35,048 bases of DNA from Lachnospiraceae bacterium (GTDB taxonomy: Bacteria > Bacillota > Clostridia > Lachnospirales > Lachnospiraceae), in contig JAJQEO010000113.1 in NCBI GenBank assembly GCA_021201665.1, forward strand, positions 1 through 35,048. Direction: 5' to 3'. The translations under genes and the position numbers were made by a program. Position 1 is the first letter of the stretch, and each line of letters begins with the position of its first letter. The notes beneath the pieces were generated by a model. The model was given only the letters and a program-made list of their open reading frames with translations, was not told the DNA's origin and did no database searches. Shown in pieces: positions 17,790-28,009 of this stretch.

Positions 17790-17818
17790 TTGACTTTTGC
17801 CCCGGCAGACAGTAAGAT
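17790..17818 (+). promoter_or_regulatory. Sigma-A promoter of the HPr-like gene
   Basis: TTGACT (17790-17795), a 17-nt spacer and TAAGAT (17813-17818). The expected transcript start is near 17825, about 44 nt before the ATG. A GGAGGA ribosome binding site is at 17855-17860. Confidence 0.75.
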
Positions 17819-17868
17819 AAGAGCCGGGAACACGAATAATTATTACAGCAAAGTGGAGGAGTGATACT

Positions 17869-18105
17869 ATGAAAACAGTACGGATTTCCCTGAATTCGAT
17901 TGATAAAGTAAAGTCTTTTGTAAATGACATTACGAAGTTCGATAACGACTTTGACCTCGTGTCCGGCCGCTATGTCATTGACGCCAAATCCATCATGGGG
18001 ATTTTCAGTCTGGATCTGTCAAAGCCGATCGAGCTGAATATTCACGCTGAGGAAAACATCGACGAGATCCTGGCCGTGCTTGCCCCGTACATCATTGCCG
18101 AATGA
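17869..18105 (+). CDS. HPr-family protein lacking the phosphorylatable His
   Basis: A 78-residue HPr-fold protein. The helix-2 region AKSIMGIFSLDLSKPIEL (residues 39-56) matches HPr around the regulatory Ser-46, with Ser 41 in that position. The active-site loop near residue 15, normally GxHARPA, reads NSIDKVKSFVND, so the PEP-dependent phosphocarrier His is absent. It is therefore unlikely to be a PTS phosphocarrier. It could be a regulatory HPr-like protein (compare Crh in Bacillus, which also lacks the His but keeps the Ser) or have another role. It is monocistronic, with its own promoter and terminator, and is the only plus-strand gene in the first 30 kb. Confidence 0.88.
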   Translation: MKTVRISLNSIDKVKSFVNDITKFDNDFDLVSGRYVIDAKSIMGIFSLDLSKPIELNIHAEENIDEILAVLAPYIIAE

Positions 18106-18184
18106 TCCGGCAGAGATTGTATCTTTTAGGGGTCGCATCCATTAGGGAGCGCACCGGTAAAAGATCTTCGTAAGCAGCTATTTG

Positions 18185-18210
18185 CCGCCGCACATTGTGC
18201 GGCGGTTTTT
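18185..18210 (+). terminator. Rho-independent terminator of the HPr-like gene
   Basis: Stem CCGCCGCAC / GTGCGGCGG with a 3-nt loop at 18185-18205, followed by five T residues and a second T-rich run. It lies 80 nt past the stop codon. Confidence 0.9.
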
Positions 18211-18228
18211 CTGTTTTTCATTCCCACG

Positions 18229-18372
18229 AAGCAACGAGCCAAGTAGCCGGAGTCTAAAGAATCCATCGGCAAGCCGACACCTTATGCCATAGCTTGCACG
18301 GATATTTGGCGGTGCTACAGATTTGATGCCCCGTATGCTTGCATCGGGGTCTTTGACTCGCACGGCTGCGAG
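18229..18372. repeat. Structured intergenic element E
   Basis: The thiI-HPr gap contains three clear hairpins after the HPr terminator: TCGGC-aa-GCCGA (18266-18277), CCCCG...CGGGG with inner ATGC/GCAT (18329-18349) and CTCGCA-cggc-TGCGAG (18357-18372). The minus strand is open for 61 codons across it, with no ribosome binding site. From memory, similar ORF-like stretches are dispersed in Lachnospiraceae genomes, so I treat it as a probable repeat, not a gene. No terminator for thiI is evident. Confidence 0.45.
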
Positions 18373-18412
18373 ATGAATTTTCCGACCATCGCCGGACGCA
18401 GTTTCTTCGCTG

Positions 18413-19813
18413 TCATTCTACGTGAAATATTTCAGCAGTCGCTACCGCCGTCTCTACCATCTCATCAATCTTTTCCGCCAACTTCAGTTCAGATCGCTGA
18501 ATCACTTTGAGATTTGGCTTGGTCACCGGGTGCTTCGCAACAAAGATGGTGCAGCAGTCTTCAAATGGCAGGATGGATGTTTCAAAGGTATCTATTTTTT
18601 TCGCCATTTCAACGATCTCCTGCTTGTCAAATCCGATCAGAGGACGAAAGACTGGCATGGAGCACACCTCATTTGTGACGGCAAGACTCTGCATCGTCTG
18701 GCTCGCTACCTGTCCGATGCTCTCGCCAGTCACCAGCGCCATGGAACCGTCCGCCGCGGCAAATCGTTCCGCGATCCGCATCATATAGCGGCGCATGATA
18801 ATCGTCAGTTCATCGTGCGGACATTTCTCGTAGATATAGAGCTGGATATCTGTGAAATTCACGACATGCAGCCGGATCGGACCCGTATATTTCGCCACGA
18901 TCTTCGCCAGATCCACCACCTTTTCCTTCGCACGCTCGCTTGTATAAGGCGGCGCATGGAAATAGACCGCGTCGATCACCACACCGCGCTTGCCGATCAT
19001 ATAGCCTGCGACGGGGCTGTCGATTCCGCCGGACAACAGCAGCATCGCCCGTCCGCTGGTGCCGACAGGCATCCCGCCCGGTCCCGGAATAATCTTCGAG
19101 TAAATGTAAATCATATCCCGGATCTCAACATGCAAGGTGATTTCAGGATCATGAACATCTACACGCAGCTGTGGAAAAGCTTCCAGAATCCGCCCGCCCA
19201 GCTCGCTGTTGACATCCATGGATGGGACCGAATAGCTTTTTTTCGCGCGGCGAGTCATGACCTTAAATGTTATATGCTCCGCACCTGGATCATCCGCCAA
19301 ACTTGCTCCATCCGCATGATCAGAACCAGCACCATCAGCAGAGTTTGATACTGAAAATACTGTGTCCGCAGTGCCGCTGAAAGCATCCTTGTTCTGCGCC
19401 TGCACCGTTCCAACAGGCTGTACTGAAGCTGATTTCTGCTCAGGCGAAACCGCCTGTCCTGAGGCTGGTTTCTGCGCAGAGGATGTTTTCAATACCGGTG
19501 CTATTTCCAATGTTTTCTCTAGGAAACGGATGACATCATCTCCCAGTTTCTCAAGTCCCTTGTCCTCTACCTTCATGACCGGACAGATCCCGACAATACC
19601 AAACACGCGCCCGAGCGCATCAACCGTCTCGTCGTAGTCAAAATCACCGCCGCAATCGACATAAATCCGGCCCTGCTCACGCATCACCGAAAACTCGCCG
19701 TCAATCTTCGAAAGGGCATGGCGGATCTGTTTTACAAGAGCCTCCTCAAAGAGATGACGATTCTTGCCCTTGATCGCGATCTCACCGTATTTTATCAAAA
19801 AGGTGTCAAACAT
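18413..19813 (-). CDS. thiI: tRNA 4-thiouridine synthetase ThiI
   Basis: Activates U8 of tRNA with ATP and transfers sulfur to make s4U; it can also feed thiamine thiazole synthesis. The protein has an N-terminal ferredoxin-like and THUMP region (LIKYGEIAIKGKNR at the start), the PP-loop LLLSGGIDSPVAGYMI (258-273) and the AANH domain ending in LPFEDCCTIF. The C-terminal rhodanese domain of E. coli ThiI is absent, as in Bacillus. Residues about 105-179 are a Ser/Ala/Gln/Asp-rich low-complexity insertion inside the THUMP region, giving 466 residues against about 390-400. It starts 16 nt after the cysteine desulfurase gene, its likely sulfur donor. Confidence 0.94.
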   Translation of the reverse strand: MFDTFLIKYGEIAIKGKNRHLFEEALVKQIRHALSKIDGEFSVMREQGRIYVDCGGDFDYDETVDALGRVFGIVGICPVMKVEDKGLEKLGDDVIRFLEKTLEIAPVLKTSSAQKPASGQAVSPEQKSASVQPVGTVQAQNKDAFSGTADTVFSVSNSADGAGSDHADGASLADDPGAEHITFKVMTRRAKKSYSVPSMDVNSELGGRILEAFPQLRVDVHDPEITLHVEIRDMIYIYSKIIPGPGGMPVGTSGRAMLLLSGGIDSPVAGYMIGKRGVVIDAVYFHAPPYTSERAKEKVVDLAKIVAKYTGPIRLHVVNFTDIQLYIYEKCPHDELTIIMRRYMMRIAERFAAADGSMALVTGESIGQVASQTMQSLAVTNEVCSMPVFRPLIGFDKQEIVEMAKKIDTFETSILPFEDCCTIFVAKHPVTKPNLKVIQRSELKLAEKIDEMVETAVATAEIFHVE

Positions 19814-19829
19814 CTATCTTTATCCTTTC

Positions 19830-20987
19830 TCAATGTCTTTGAAACCTGCGCAGCATGGGCAGCAGCTCCTGCAGGGTTTCCAGAGTGTAATCAACCTCTT
19901 CCTCTGTCGTAAAACGGCTGAAGCTGAAGCGCAGGGTTGATTCCAGCTGGTCCGGCGGCAGATGCATTTCCCGAAGCACCGTGCTGGCCGTCTGTTTTTT
20001 ATTGGAGGAGCAGGCAGAACCCGCAGAAACATAGATACCGCGCTCCTCCAGCGCGTGCAGAAGCACTTCGCTGCGCACACCTACAAAAGCCGCACTCACA
20101 ATATGCGCCGCGCTTGTCTCTCCTGCCTCCGAATGAATAACCACATCCGGCATTTCGGACAATCCCGCCATCAGTCGGTCCTTCAAAAGCAGCATCCGCT
20201 CATGATCCTGCTCCATGGTCGCAAACGCATCCGCAGCCGCCTGGGCAAGCCCCGCCGCCCCAGGGACATTATCCGTGCCGGAGCGCATGCCCTTTTGCTG
20301 ACCGCCCCCGAGAATCAGTGGCTGAAGCTTTACCTTTTCTCCAACATACAGAAAGCCGCTTCCCTTCGGCCCATGGAGCTTGTGGCCACTCACAGAGAGC
20401 ATGTCTACCCCCAGTCGTTTGGGGTAAATTGGATATTTCCCATAAGCCTGCACCGCGTCTACATGAAAGAGCGCGGCCGGATTTTTTTGTTTAATCAGCC
20501 TGCCCGCTTCGGCAATCGGTTCAATCGTTCCAACCTCGTTATTAACAAACATGATGGAAACCAGAATGGTTTCTTCACAGAGCGCGTTTTCCAGATCGGA
20601 AAGGCTGATCCTGCCCTTCGAATCTACGGGCAGATAAGTGACACGAAATCCCTGCTCTTCCAGAGCGCGCATTGGCATCAGCACCGCGGCATGCTCCACT
20701 GCAGTTGTGATCAGATGCATGCCGTGCCTTTTGTTCGCCGCTGCCGCACCCAGGATCGCCCAGTTGTCCGATTCCGTCCCGCCGGAGGTAAAATAAATTT
20801 CTTTTTCACTTACCTTCAGGGTTTTCGCAATTTTTTCTCTCGCATCCTTCAGATAATGCTCCGCTTCCACACCCTTTTTATGTTTAGAAGAAGGATTACC
20901 ATAATCCTCCGTCATCGTCCGCACCACCACATTCCGCACAGACTCCGTCACGCGCGTGGTCGCCGAATTATCCAGATATGCTTCCAT
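19830..20987 (-). CDS. Cysteine desulfurase (NifS/IscS-like)
   Basis: PLP enzyme that takes sulfur from cysteine as a persulfide and passes it to acceptors, here probably ThiI, encoded 16 nt downstream. The 385-residue protein has YLDNSATTR at the start, FTSGGTESDNWAI, the PLP-binding Lys 203 in SVSGHKLHGPKG, RSGTDNVPG and the catalytic Cys 326 in SAGSACSSNK. The loop is the short form seen in Bacillus NifZ, which also pairs with ThiI. The ATG at 20987 is chosen over a TTG two codons earlier because of spacing from AAAGG. No iscU or suf genes are nearby, which supports a tRNA-thiolation role over general Fe-S assembly. Confidence 0.93.
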   Translation of the reverse strand: MEAYLDNSATTRVTESVRNVVVRTMTEDYGNPSSKHKKGVEAEHYLKDAREKIAKTLKVSEKEIYFTSGGTESDNWAILGAAAANKRHGMHLITTAVEHAAVLMPMRALEEQGFRVTYLPVDSKGRISLSDLENALCEETILVSIMFVNNEVGTIEPIAEAGRLIKQKNPAALFHVDAVQAYGKYPIYPKRLGVDMLSVSGHKLHGPKGSGFLYVGEKVKLQPLILGGGQQKGMRSGTDNVPGAAGLAQAAADAFATMEQDHERMLLLKDRLMAGLSEMPDVVIHSEAGETSAAHIVSAAFVGVRSEVLLHALEERGIYVSAGSACSSNKKQTASTVLREMHLPPDQLESTLRFSFSRFTTEEEVDYTLETLQELLPMLRRFQRH

Positions 20988-21178
20988 ATCCAATCTGCCT
21001 TTCTGATAAATTTTCAGCCATTTGCGCTGCTTCCCGGACTATACCGAATTCGGCATATTGCGGATGATCTCATCTTTGTCTCCCTGTAACGTACACAGCT
21101 GCCGGAATGTCTCCGCCCTATTTCAGCTTTTGGCTTAAGGTTAGAAAACGACTAAAAGCATTTTTTTAATCTCAATAA

Positions 21179-21481
21179 TTATGCCTCGTAGTCCAGGCAG
21201 GACCGGTCGCACACATAAGGGCGCACATAGGTATCCGCTACTGCCACATGTGCCGGATGGCTGCCGTAGACTGCTACGTCCCCGGCCTTCTCCATCGTCG
21301 TAACAAGAGCGATCTCGTGAGTACTCGACGGAATCGGCTCCGTCACAAAATTAACTGACAAAAGCCCCGGCACCTGACCAACCAGTGTCTGCAGATGTTC
21401 CAACATGGCAGCCTTCAGCTCCGTCTTTTTCTCCTCCGGGATCTCCTTTTTAAAATTCCACATTACAATATGATATACCAC
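21179..21481 (-). CDS. Dabb (stress-responsive A/B barrel) domain protein
   Basis: A 100-residue dimeric ferredoxin-like fold protein. Dabb patterns are the opening VYHIVMWNFK, the helix with LKAAMLEHLQTLVGQVPGL, the strand THEIALVTTM and YGSHPAHVAVADTYVRPYV. The fold is used for diverse small-molecule functions and is not diagnostic. The start is a GTG at 21481, 9 nt after GGAGG; the first internal ATG would cut off the first strand. It is about 190 nt upstream of the cysteine desulfurase with no evident functional link. Confidence 0.85.
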   Translation of the reverse strand: MVYHIVMWNFKKEIPEEKKTELKAAMLEHLQTLVGQVPGLLSVNFVTEPIPSSTHEIALVTTMEKAGDVAVYGSHPAHVAVADTYVRPYVCDRSCLDYEA

Positions 21482-21562
21482 TTTTTACTTCCTCCATGTA
21501 GTTTTTTCTAATAATTCGCTACGCCTTACATATTAAGTCAAAGCACCCAATATACAAACGCT

Positions 21563-21841
21563 TTAACAAAAATACCGTATTTCTCCAAAATAATCAAGCC
21601 ATTTCTGCCGGATTTCATCACTTCGTGCTTCTATCATACGCATGATATTTCTCAGCGTATGCGGAGGTATTTTCGAATTGTTATTGCATAGGTAGCATTT
21701 GCCGGATTGGGTAATCCATATCTTTGTGCCATGTTCCACAGGACTTCCCTTTGAGACATGCACATGAACCGGTTCCAGAGGCTTATTCTCATTTGTCCAG
21801 AAATAAACCCAATAAGAACCCAGCTTAAAAACCTGAGGCAT
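21563..21841 (-). CDS. DUF4160 protein
   Basis: A 92-residue protein with the DUF4160 pattern: VFKLGSYWVYFWTNENKP, then EPVHVHVSKG, a KIWITQSG strand, SKIPPHTLRNIMRMI and a C-terminal helix ending WLDYFGEIRYF. The family is uncharacterised and often encoded next to small partner genes, an arrangement that resembles toxin-antitoxin loci. The HVHV motif is the most conserved part. The start at 21841 has AGGAAGGGGG upstream. Its 5' end overlaps the preceding gene by 17 nt, so the pair is translationally coupled. Confidence 0.8.
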   Translation of the reverse strand: MPQVFKLGSYWVYFWTNENKPLEPVHVHVSKGSPVEHGTKIWITQSGKCYLCNNNSKIPPHTLRNIMRMIEARSDEIRQKWLDYFGEIRYFC

Positions 21842-22097
21842 TCTCAAAACCCCCTTCCTGCGAGAATTCAAGAATAAGATGAGCAACAGATTTTATAATA
21901 TCCAGATATCGGTCTATGTCTTCCTGAGAAAACTCGTATACATCTTCCCAGGTATAATCAGGAAGCATACAAACCGCATGCCGAAAACCATATTTTTCAT
22001 CCGGACGTTCTATATATACTTTGACTCTTCCATCCGAATTCATTTCAGAATGTACAATTTCAGTATTATCGTCAAGTGTCATAAAAGGATACATCAT
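21825..22097 (-). CDS. Small acidic partner of the DUF4160 protein
   Basis: A 90-residue protein with no function I can name. It contains a beta-rich half (YPFMTLDDNTEIVHSEMN, VKVYIERPDEK, ACMLP-like strand) and a helical C-terminal half (SQEDIDRYLDIIKSVAHLILEFSQEGG). I recall similar proteins immediately upstream of DUF4160 genes in Clostridia. The start at 22097 has GGAGG well placed; the codon at 22127 has none. It overlaps the DUF4160 gene by 17 nt. It would be the antitoxin-like member if the pair is a toxin-antitoxin module, which is an inference. Confidence 0.7.
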   Translation of the reverse strand: MMYPFMTLDDNTEIVHSEMNSDGRVKVYIERPDEKYGFRHAVCMLPDYTWEDVYEFSQEDIDRYLDIIKSVAHLILEFSQEGGFENASGF

Positions 22098-22253
22098 AAT
22101 CAAACACCTCCAAAGCTCATACTTCAATTTCAGATTCCAGAGTAACTATATCATTGTAACTGTTCAGGATGGGGCATTGCGCATTAGCTGCAAAGACCGT
22201 ATGAAAACATAATATATATTATACTACACATCAATTATCTTATATTCAGCAAC

Positions 22254-23000
22254 TTATGCTGTCTTCCCCTCCAGCAGGTACATCAAAACCGACAGCACCG
22301 TCATCCCGGCCGTCTCTGTGCGTAAAATCCGTCTGCCTAATGTGACTGGAAGTGCTCCGCCCCCCTGCGCAAGCATTACCTCCTGCTCATCAAAACCACC
22401 TTCCGGCCCAATCAGGATGGCAACCGATTCTCCGGGGCGAACCGCGCCAAAAGCCTGCCTTGTCGCATCCATCCCTCTGGCAAGCTCATAGGGAATGAAT
22501 TTCTGATCAAAGGTTTTCGCGTAATCCACAGCTTCATCAAATGACATGACCGGCTTTACCGGGGGGATGACTGCCCGTTTTGCCTGCTTCGCAGCACTCT
22601 CTGCAATCGCGTTCCAACGCCCAAGCTTTGTCTGCGCCTTCTTTGCATCCAGCTTTACCACGGCGCGTTTGGTTGCCATTGGGACAATTTCACTCACACC
22701 AAGCTCCACTGCTTTCTGGATAATCAGCTCCATTTTATCTGCCTTCGGCAGCCCCTGGAACAGTGCAATTTTTGATGGCAGCTCTGTGTCTGCCTCCTGG
22801 CACCAAAGAATCTTCGCGATGACTGTCTCTTCAGCAACCTGCGTCACTTCGCAGCGGTAGGTCACCGCATCCTTATCGCTGATACTGATCTGCTCTCCCG
22901 GACAGATGCGCAGCACATTGCGAATATGGTTCACATCACTGCCGGTAATCCTAATCTCTTTTTCCCCGATCTGATCGGAATTTACAAAGAAATGATGCAT
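22254..23000 (-). CDS. rsmE: 16S rRNA m3U1498 methyltransferase RsmE
   Basis: SPOUT methyltransferase that makes m3U1498 in the 30S subunit. The 248-residue protein begins HHFFVNSDQIG and has the PUA-like N-terminal domain followed by the knotted SAM domain: ALFQGLPKADKMELIIQKAVELG, FIPYELARG, VAILIGPEGGFDEQE and LGRRILRTETA near the C-terminus. These are the diagnostic RsmE motifs. I start at 23000 (GGAG upstream); the longer frame to 23120 adds 40 residues with no family similarity. It follows prmA in the same direction, a common pairing. Confidence 0.95.
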   Translation of the reverse strand: MHHFFVNSDQIGEKEIRITGSDVNHIRNVLRICPGEQISISDKDAVTYRCEVTQVAEETVIAKILWCQEADTELPSKIALFQGLPKADKMELIIQKAVELGVSEIVPMATKRAVVKLDAKKAQTKLGRWNAIAESAAKQAKRAVIPPVKPVMSFDEAVDYAKTFDQKFIPYELARGMDATRQAFGAVRPGESVAILIGPEGGFDEQEVMLAQGGGALPVTLGRRILRTETAGMTVLSVLMYLLEGKTA

Positions 23001-23158
23001 TCCTTTTCTCCACCCCTCACAGTCAACTGTTCGCATATGAATATTCTTTACATCGGAAGTCATTTTCATATACTGAAGCTGTCCTGTTCCAAAAGCATTT
23101 ACCCGCTGTGAAAACCACACTGCTCACGAGCCATCACGGGCACCTGATCATTTAACCC

Positions 23159-24112
23159 TCATTGCTTCCGAGCCGTTACAGACACCCAGTCGTTCTGCCG
23201 GGTCACTTCGATCACTTCCAGACCGGCCGCTTTTACCGCTTCTACGACCACATTTTCTTTTTCGTCGATAATTCCCGAGGTAATATAAACCCCGCCATGC
23301 TTCAGATGATTTACGACTATCGGGGTCAGCGGAAGGAGTACCTCTGCCAGAATATTGGCGACCACAATATCGTATTTCTCATATCCGACCGCGTCCTGGA
23401 CTTTTGGATCATCTATGATGTTTCCAAGCAAAACATGCATAGCCCCATCCGGGATCGCGTTCGCCTCCTGATTTTCCCGCACCGCTGAAATCGCGCATGG
23501 ATCCAGATCCGTGCCAAGGGCATGCTTTGCTCCCAGCTTCAGTGCGGCGATGGAAAGAATCCCGCTGCCGGTGCCCACGTCAAGCAGCTCGGTCTGATCC
23601 GTTACATATTTTTTGATCTGGCGCAGGCAAAGCTGGGTCGTCTCGTGCATGCCGGTACCGAAGGCTGTCCCCGGATCAATGTGGATGATCATTTTGTCCC
23701 GGTCTTCCTCTTTTACCTGCTCCCAGGATGGAATAATCAGAATGTCGTCCACATAAAACTGGTGAAAGTATTCCTTCCAGTTGTTAATCCAGTCCTTATC
23801 CTCTGTCTGTGACGCGGCGATTGTACATTCTCCGATGTCCAGGAACATCCGCAGTTCCTCCAGCTCCTGCCGCACATTCGCCAGAATGGTCTCATTATCC
23901 GCGTCCTCTTCGAGATAAAAGCTCAGATAAGCAATGCCGTCATCCTGCGGGCCGTCCGGGAGAATGTCGACAAACATCTGCTTTTTATCCTCCTCAGAAA
24001 GAGGAACCTTGTCCTCAATCTCCACACCTTCTATCCCAATTTCGGCCAGAGTAGCGATAATAATGTCCTCCGCCTCCGTGCGTGTCTTTATCGTAAATTT
24101 ATTCCAACGCAT
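23159..24112 (-). CDS. prmA: Ribosomal protein L11 methyltransferase PrmA
   Basis: Trimethylates ribosomal protein L11. The 317-residue protein has the N-terminal substrate-recognition domain with acidic stretches, then the class I SAM domain: HIDPGTAFGTGMHETTQLCL, LLDVGTGSGILSIAALKLGA, VVANILAEVLLPL and the closing WVSVTARK. Length and motifs match the family. It lies upstream of rsmE and downstream of dnaJ, an order common in Clostridia. A structured element and the dnaJ terminator fill the 312-nt gap before it. Confidence 0.95.
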   Translation of the reverse strand: MRWNKFTIKTRTEAEDIIIATLAEIGIEGVEIEDKVPLSEEDKKQMFVDILPDGPQDDGIAYLSFYLEEDADNETILANVRQELEELRMFLDIGECTIAASQTEDKDWINNWKEYFHQFYVDDILIIPSWEQVKEEDRDKMIIHIDPGTAFGTGMHETTQLCLRQIKKYVTDQTELLDVGTGSGILSIAALKLGAKHALGTDLDPCAISAVRENQEANAIPDGAMHVLLGNIIDDPKVQDAVGYEKYDIVVANILAEVLLPLTPIVVNHLKHGGVYITSGIIDEKENVVVEAVKAAGLEVIEVTRQNDWVSVTARKQ

Positions 24113-24230
24113 AGTTCAGATTTCCTCACGTATTTCGTTGTATGTCCGTAATTGCGCGGCTTTCATTGTTTCGTGTCAACGGCTTTTAGCTTACCACTAT
24201 AAATGGAACTTTTCAACTAAAAAATGAAAT

Positions 24231-24364
24231 GCATAATCGAGTAGGGAGACTTGTCCCCTACTCGCCCTCGCCGACCGCGTATAATGCCATAAGGATTGCC
24301 GACGAAGTAGGAGGCTTATGACGTGGGCGTAAGCCATAAAACTCCTTACGCGGCCGTGTGCATA
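24231..24364 (-). repeat. Structured repeat A (about 134 bp) between dnaJ and prmA
   Basis: Read on the minus strand it begins TATGCACACGGCCGCGTAAGG (split: TATGCACACGG then CCGCGTAAGG) directly after the dnaJ terminator T-tract. It contains the hairpin GGCTTA...TAAGCC closed by AGGAG/CTCCT, and ends with the hairpin CGAGTAGGG...CCCTACTCG followed by ATTATGC. The hexamer GCATAA occurs at both ends (24231-24236, 24360-24365). Both termini are shared with elements B and C. It occupies most of the 312-nt gap 24113-24424. Confidence 0.7.
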
Positions 24365-24394
24365 AAAAAACAGGGGGAAGCAAACACTCCCCCC
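24364..24394 (-). terminator. Rho-independent terminator of the hrcA-dnaJ operon
   Basis: On the minus strand, GGGGGGAG pairs with CTTCCCCC around a 6-nt loop (24373-24394, one G-T pair), followed after two bases by seven T residues (24364-24370). It lies 30 nt past the dnaJ stop and merges into repeat A. Confidence 0.9.
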
Positions 24395-24424
24395 GCCAAC
24401 TCTCAAAGCATTATTCAATATAGT

Positions 24425-25624
24425 TTACTCCTCAAAGGTCTCCTTCAGTTTTTCCATAAATCCTCTTTTTTTCTTCTCTGATCCTTTTTCCTGTGGCTTT
24501 TTAGGTGTATCGCCCGGCTTCGCAAGGCTCCCGCCCATGGCCGCGTCAAATTCCCGCAGTGCCTGCTTTGCTTCTTCCGTCAGCTTTGTCGGCACCTGCA
24601 CATTCAGCGTCACGTAGTGATCACCGCGTTTATTGTCTCTGCTGCGCAGGGATGGCACGCCCTTGCCCTTGAAGCGCACACGTGTACCAGTCTGGGTGCC
24701 AGGCTTTACTGTATAGACGACATCGCCGTCTACCGTGCTGATCACGACGTCCCCGCCCAGTGCTGCCTGTGCAAAGGTGATCGGTACTTCAGAGAAAATA
24801 TCTGTATCCTGTCTGGTAAAGACGGCGTGTCTGCCCACAATTACTTCTACAAGAAGGTCGCCGCGCGGGCCGCCGTTGGATCCCGGCTCGCCTTTTTCAC
24901 GGATGCGGATGCTCTGACCGTTGTCAATGCCGGCAGGAATCGACACTTTAATTTTCTTTCTGCTGGATGTATAGCCGCTGCCGTAGCAGTTCGGGCATTT
25001 TTCTTTTATAATCTTACCGGTGCCGCGGCAGTCCGGACAGGTCTGCACGTTCTGCACGGTCCCGAAGATAGACTGCTGCGAAAAAACTACCTGACCCCGG
25101 CCGCCGCACTTCGGACAGGTCTCCGGAGACGTCCCAGGCTTCGCGCCGGTACCATGGCAGGAGGTGCACTCATCCTTCAGATTCAGCTCTAATTCCTTTT
25201 CGCAGCCAAAAACAGCCTCTTCAAAGGTAATCCTTACACTTGTGCGGACATTCGCGCCCTGCATCGGACCTGCAGAGCCGCGCCGTCTGCCGCTCCCGCC
25301 GCCAAAAAGATCGCCGAAGATATCGCCAAAGATATCTCCCATATCTCCAAAATTAAACCCGTCGAAGTCAAAACCGCCTCCGCCGGCTCCGCCTTCAAAC
25401 GCCGCGTGCCCAAACTGGTCATACTGGCGGCGTTTTTCCGGGTCGCTTAAGACGGCATATGCCTCCGATGCCTCCTTAAACTTTTTCTCGGCCTCGGCAT
25501 CGCCCGGGTTCATATCCGGATGGTACTTTTTCGCCAGCACACGATATGCTTTTTTTAATTCAGCGTCATCCGCGGTTTTGCTAACGCCAAGCACTTCATA
25601 ATAATCTCTTTTATTTTCTGCCAT
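24425..25624 (-). CDS. dnaJ: Chaperone protein DnaJ (type I)
   Basis: Co-chaperone that stimulates DnaK ATPase and delivers substrates. The 399-residue protein has the J domain with HPD at 35-37, a Gly/Phe-rich segment (about 75-120), the zinc region with four CxxCxGxG repeats (from CTSCHGTG to CPNCYGSG) and C-terminal substrate-binding domains. The start at 25624 has GAGGAG upstream; the longer frame has no support. It is the last gene of the operon, with a strong terminator 30 nt beyond. The 242-nt dnaK-dnaJ spacer carries several hairpins. Confidence 0.97.
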   Translation of the reverse strand: MAENKRDYYEVLGVSKTADDAELKKAYRVLAKKYHPDMNPGDAEAEKKFKEASEAYAVLSDPEKRRQYDQFGHAAFEGGAGGGGFDFDGFNFGDMGDIFGDIFGDLFGGGSGRRRGSAGPMQGANVRTSVRITFEEAVFGCEKELELNLKDECTSCHGTGAKPGTSPETCPKCGGRGQVVFSQQSIFGTVQNVQTCPDCRGTGKIIKEKCPNCYGSGYTSSRKKIKVSIPAGIDNGQSIRIREKGEPGSNGGPRGDLLVEVIVGRHAVFTRQDTDIFSEVPITFAQAALGGDVVISTVDGDVVYTVKPGTQTGTRVRFKGKGVPSLRSRDNKRGDHYVTLNVQVPTKLTEEAKQALREFDAAMGGSLAKPGDTPKKPQEKGSEKKKRGFMEKLKETFEE

Positions 25625-25651
25625 AATAAACTCACTCCTCACCTTAGAATG

Positions 25652-25796
25652 CCCCTGAAGAGAGCTTCCCTCCAGGGGTATCCAGGATTATTTCGTGCCA
25701 GTTTCTAAAGGCCGGTTTCCGGCCTGGCTGTCTGAGACCACTCATTTGTTTATAGAAACGATCTCGGCCATTTCTCGATTGCCCGCAGAGGCAATC
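25652..25796. other. Hairpin cluster in the dnaK-dnaJ spacer
   Basis: Three stems: CCCCTG...CAGGGG (25652-25678, extended by an imperfect inner stem) just upstream of the dnaJ ribosome binding site; GGCCGG-ttt-CCGGCC (25710-25724); and GATTGCC-cgcaga-GGCAATC (25777-25796). The last, with its TTCTCGATT edge, resembles the hairpins of elements C and D. None has a proper T-tract on the minus strand, so they may affect transcript processing or stability and need not end transcription. Confidence 0.55.
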
Positions 25797-25866
25797 TGCG
25801 ACTCTATTTCTTTCCTGACTGCAGAATCAATACGTGATCATTTCTTATTTATCCGGACTTAGCGGA

Positions 25867-27882
<2,016 letters not shown>

Positions 27883-28009
27883 TCATGTGGACTGCGGCGG
27901 ATTTTCAAGCCGCCTGTTTAATTAAACCGTGGTGTCTTTTTCATCTGCCGGTTTTATTTTACTGCGCCGGCTTTAAAAGACCGCCACATACTGACGCGGA
28001 AACAATTCT

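Noticed and set aside
17633..17833. 66-codon minus-strand frame upstream of mtaB
   Set aside because: No ribosome binding site; overlaps the HPr-like promoter region and the palindrome.
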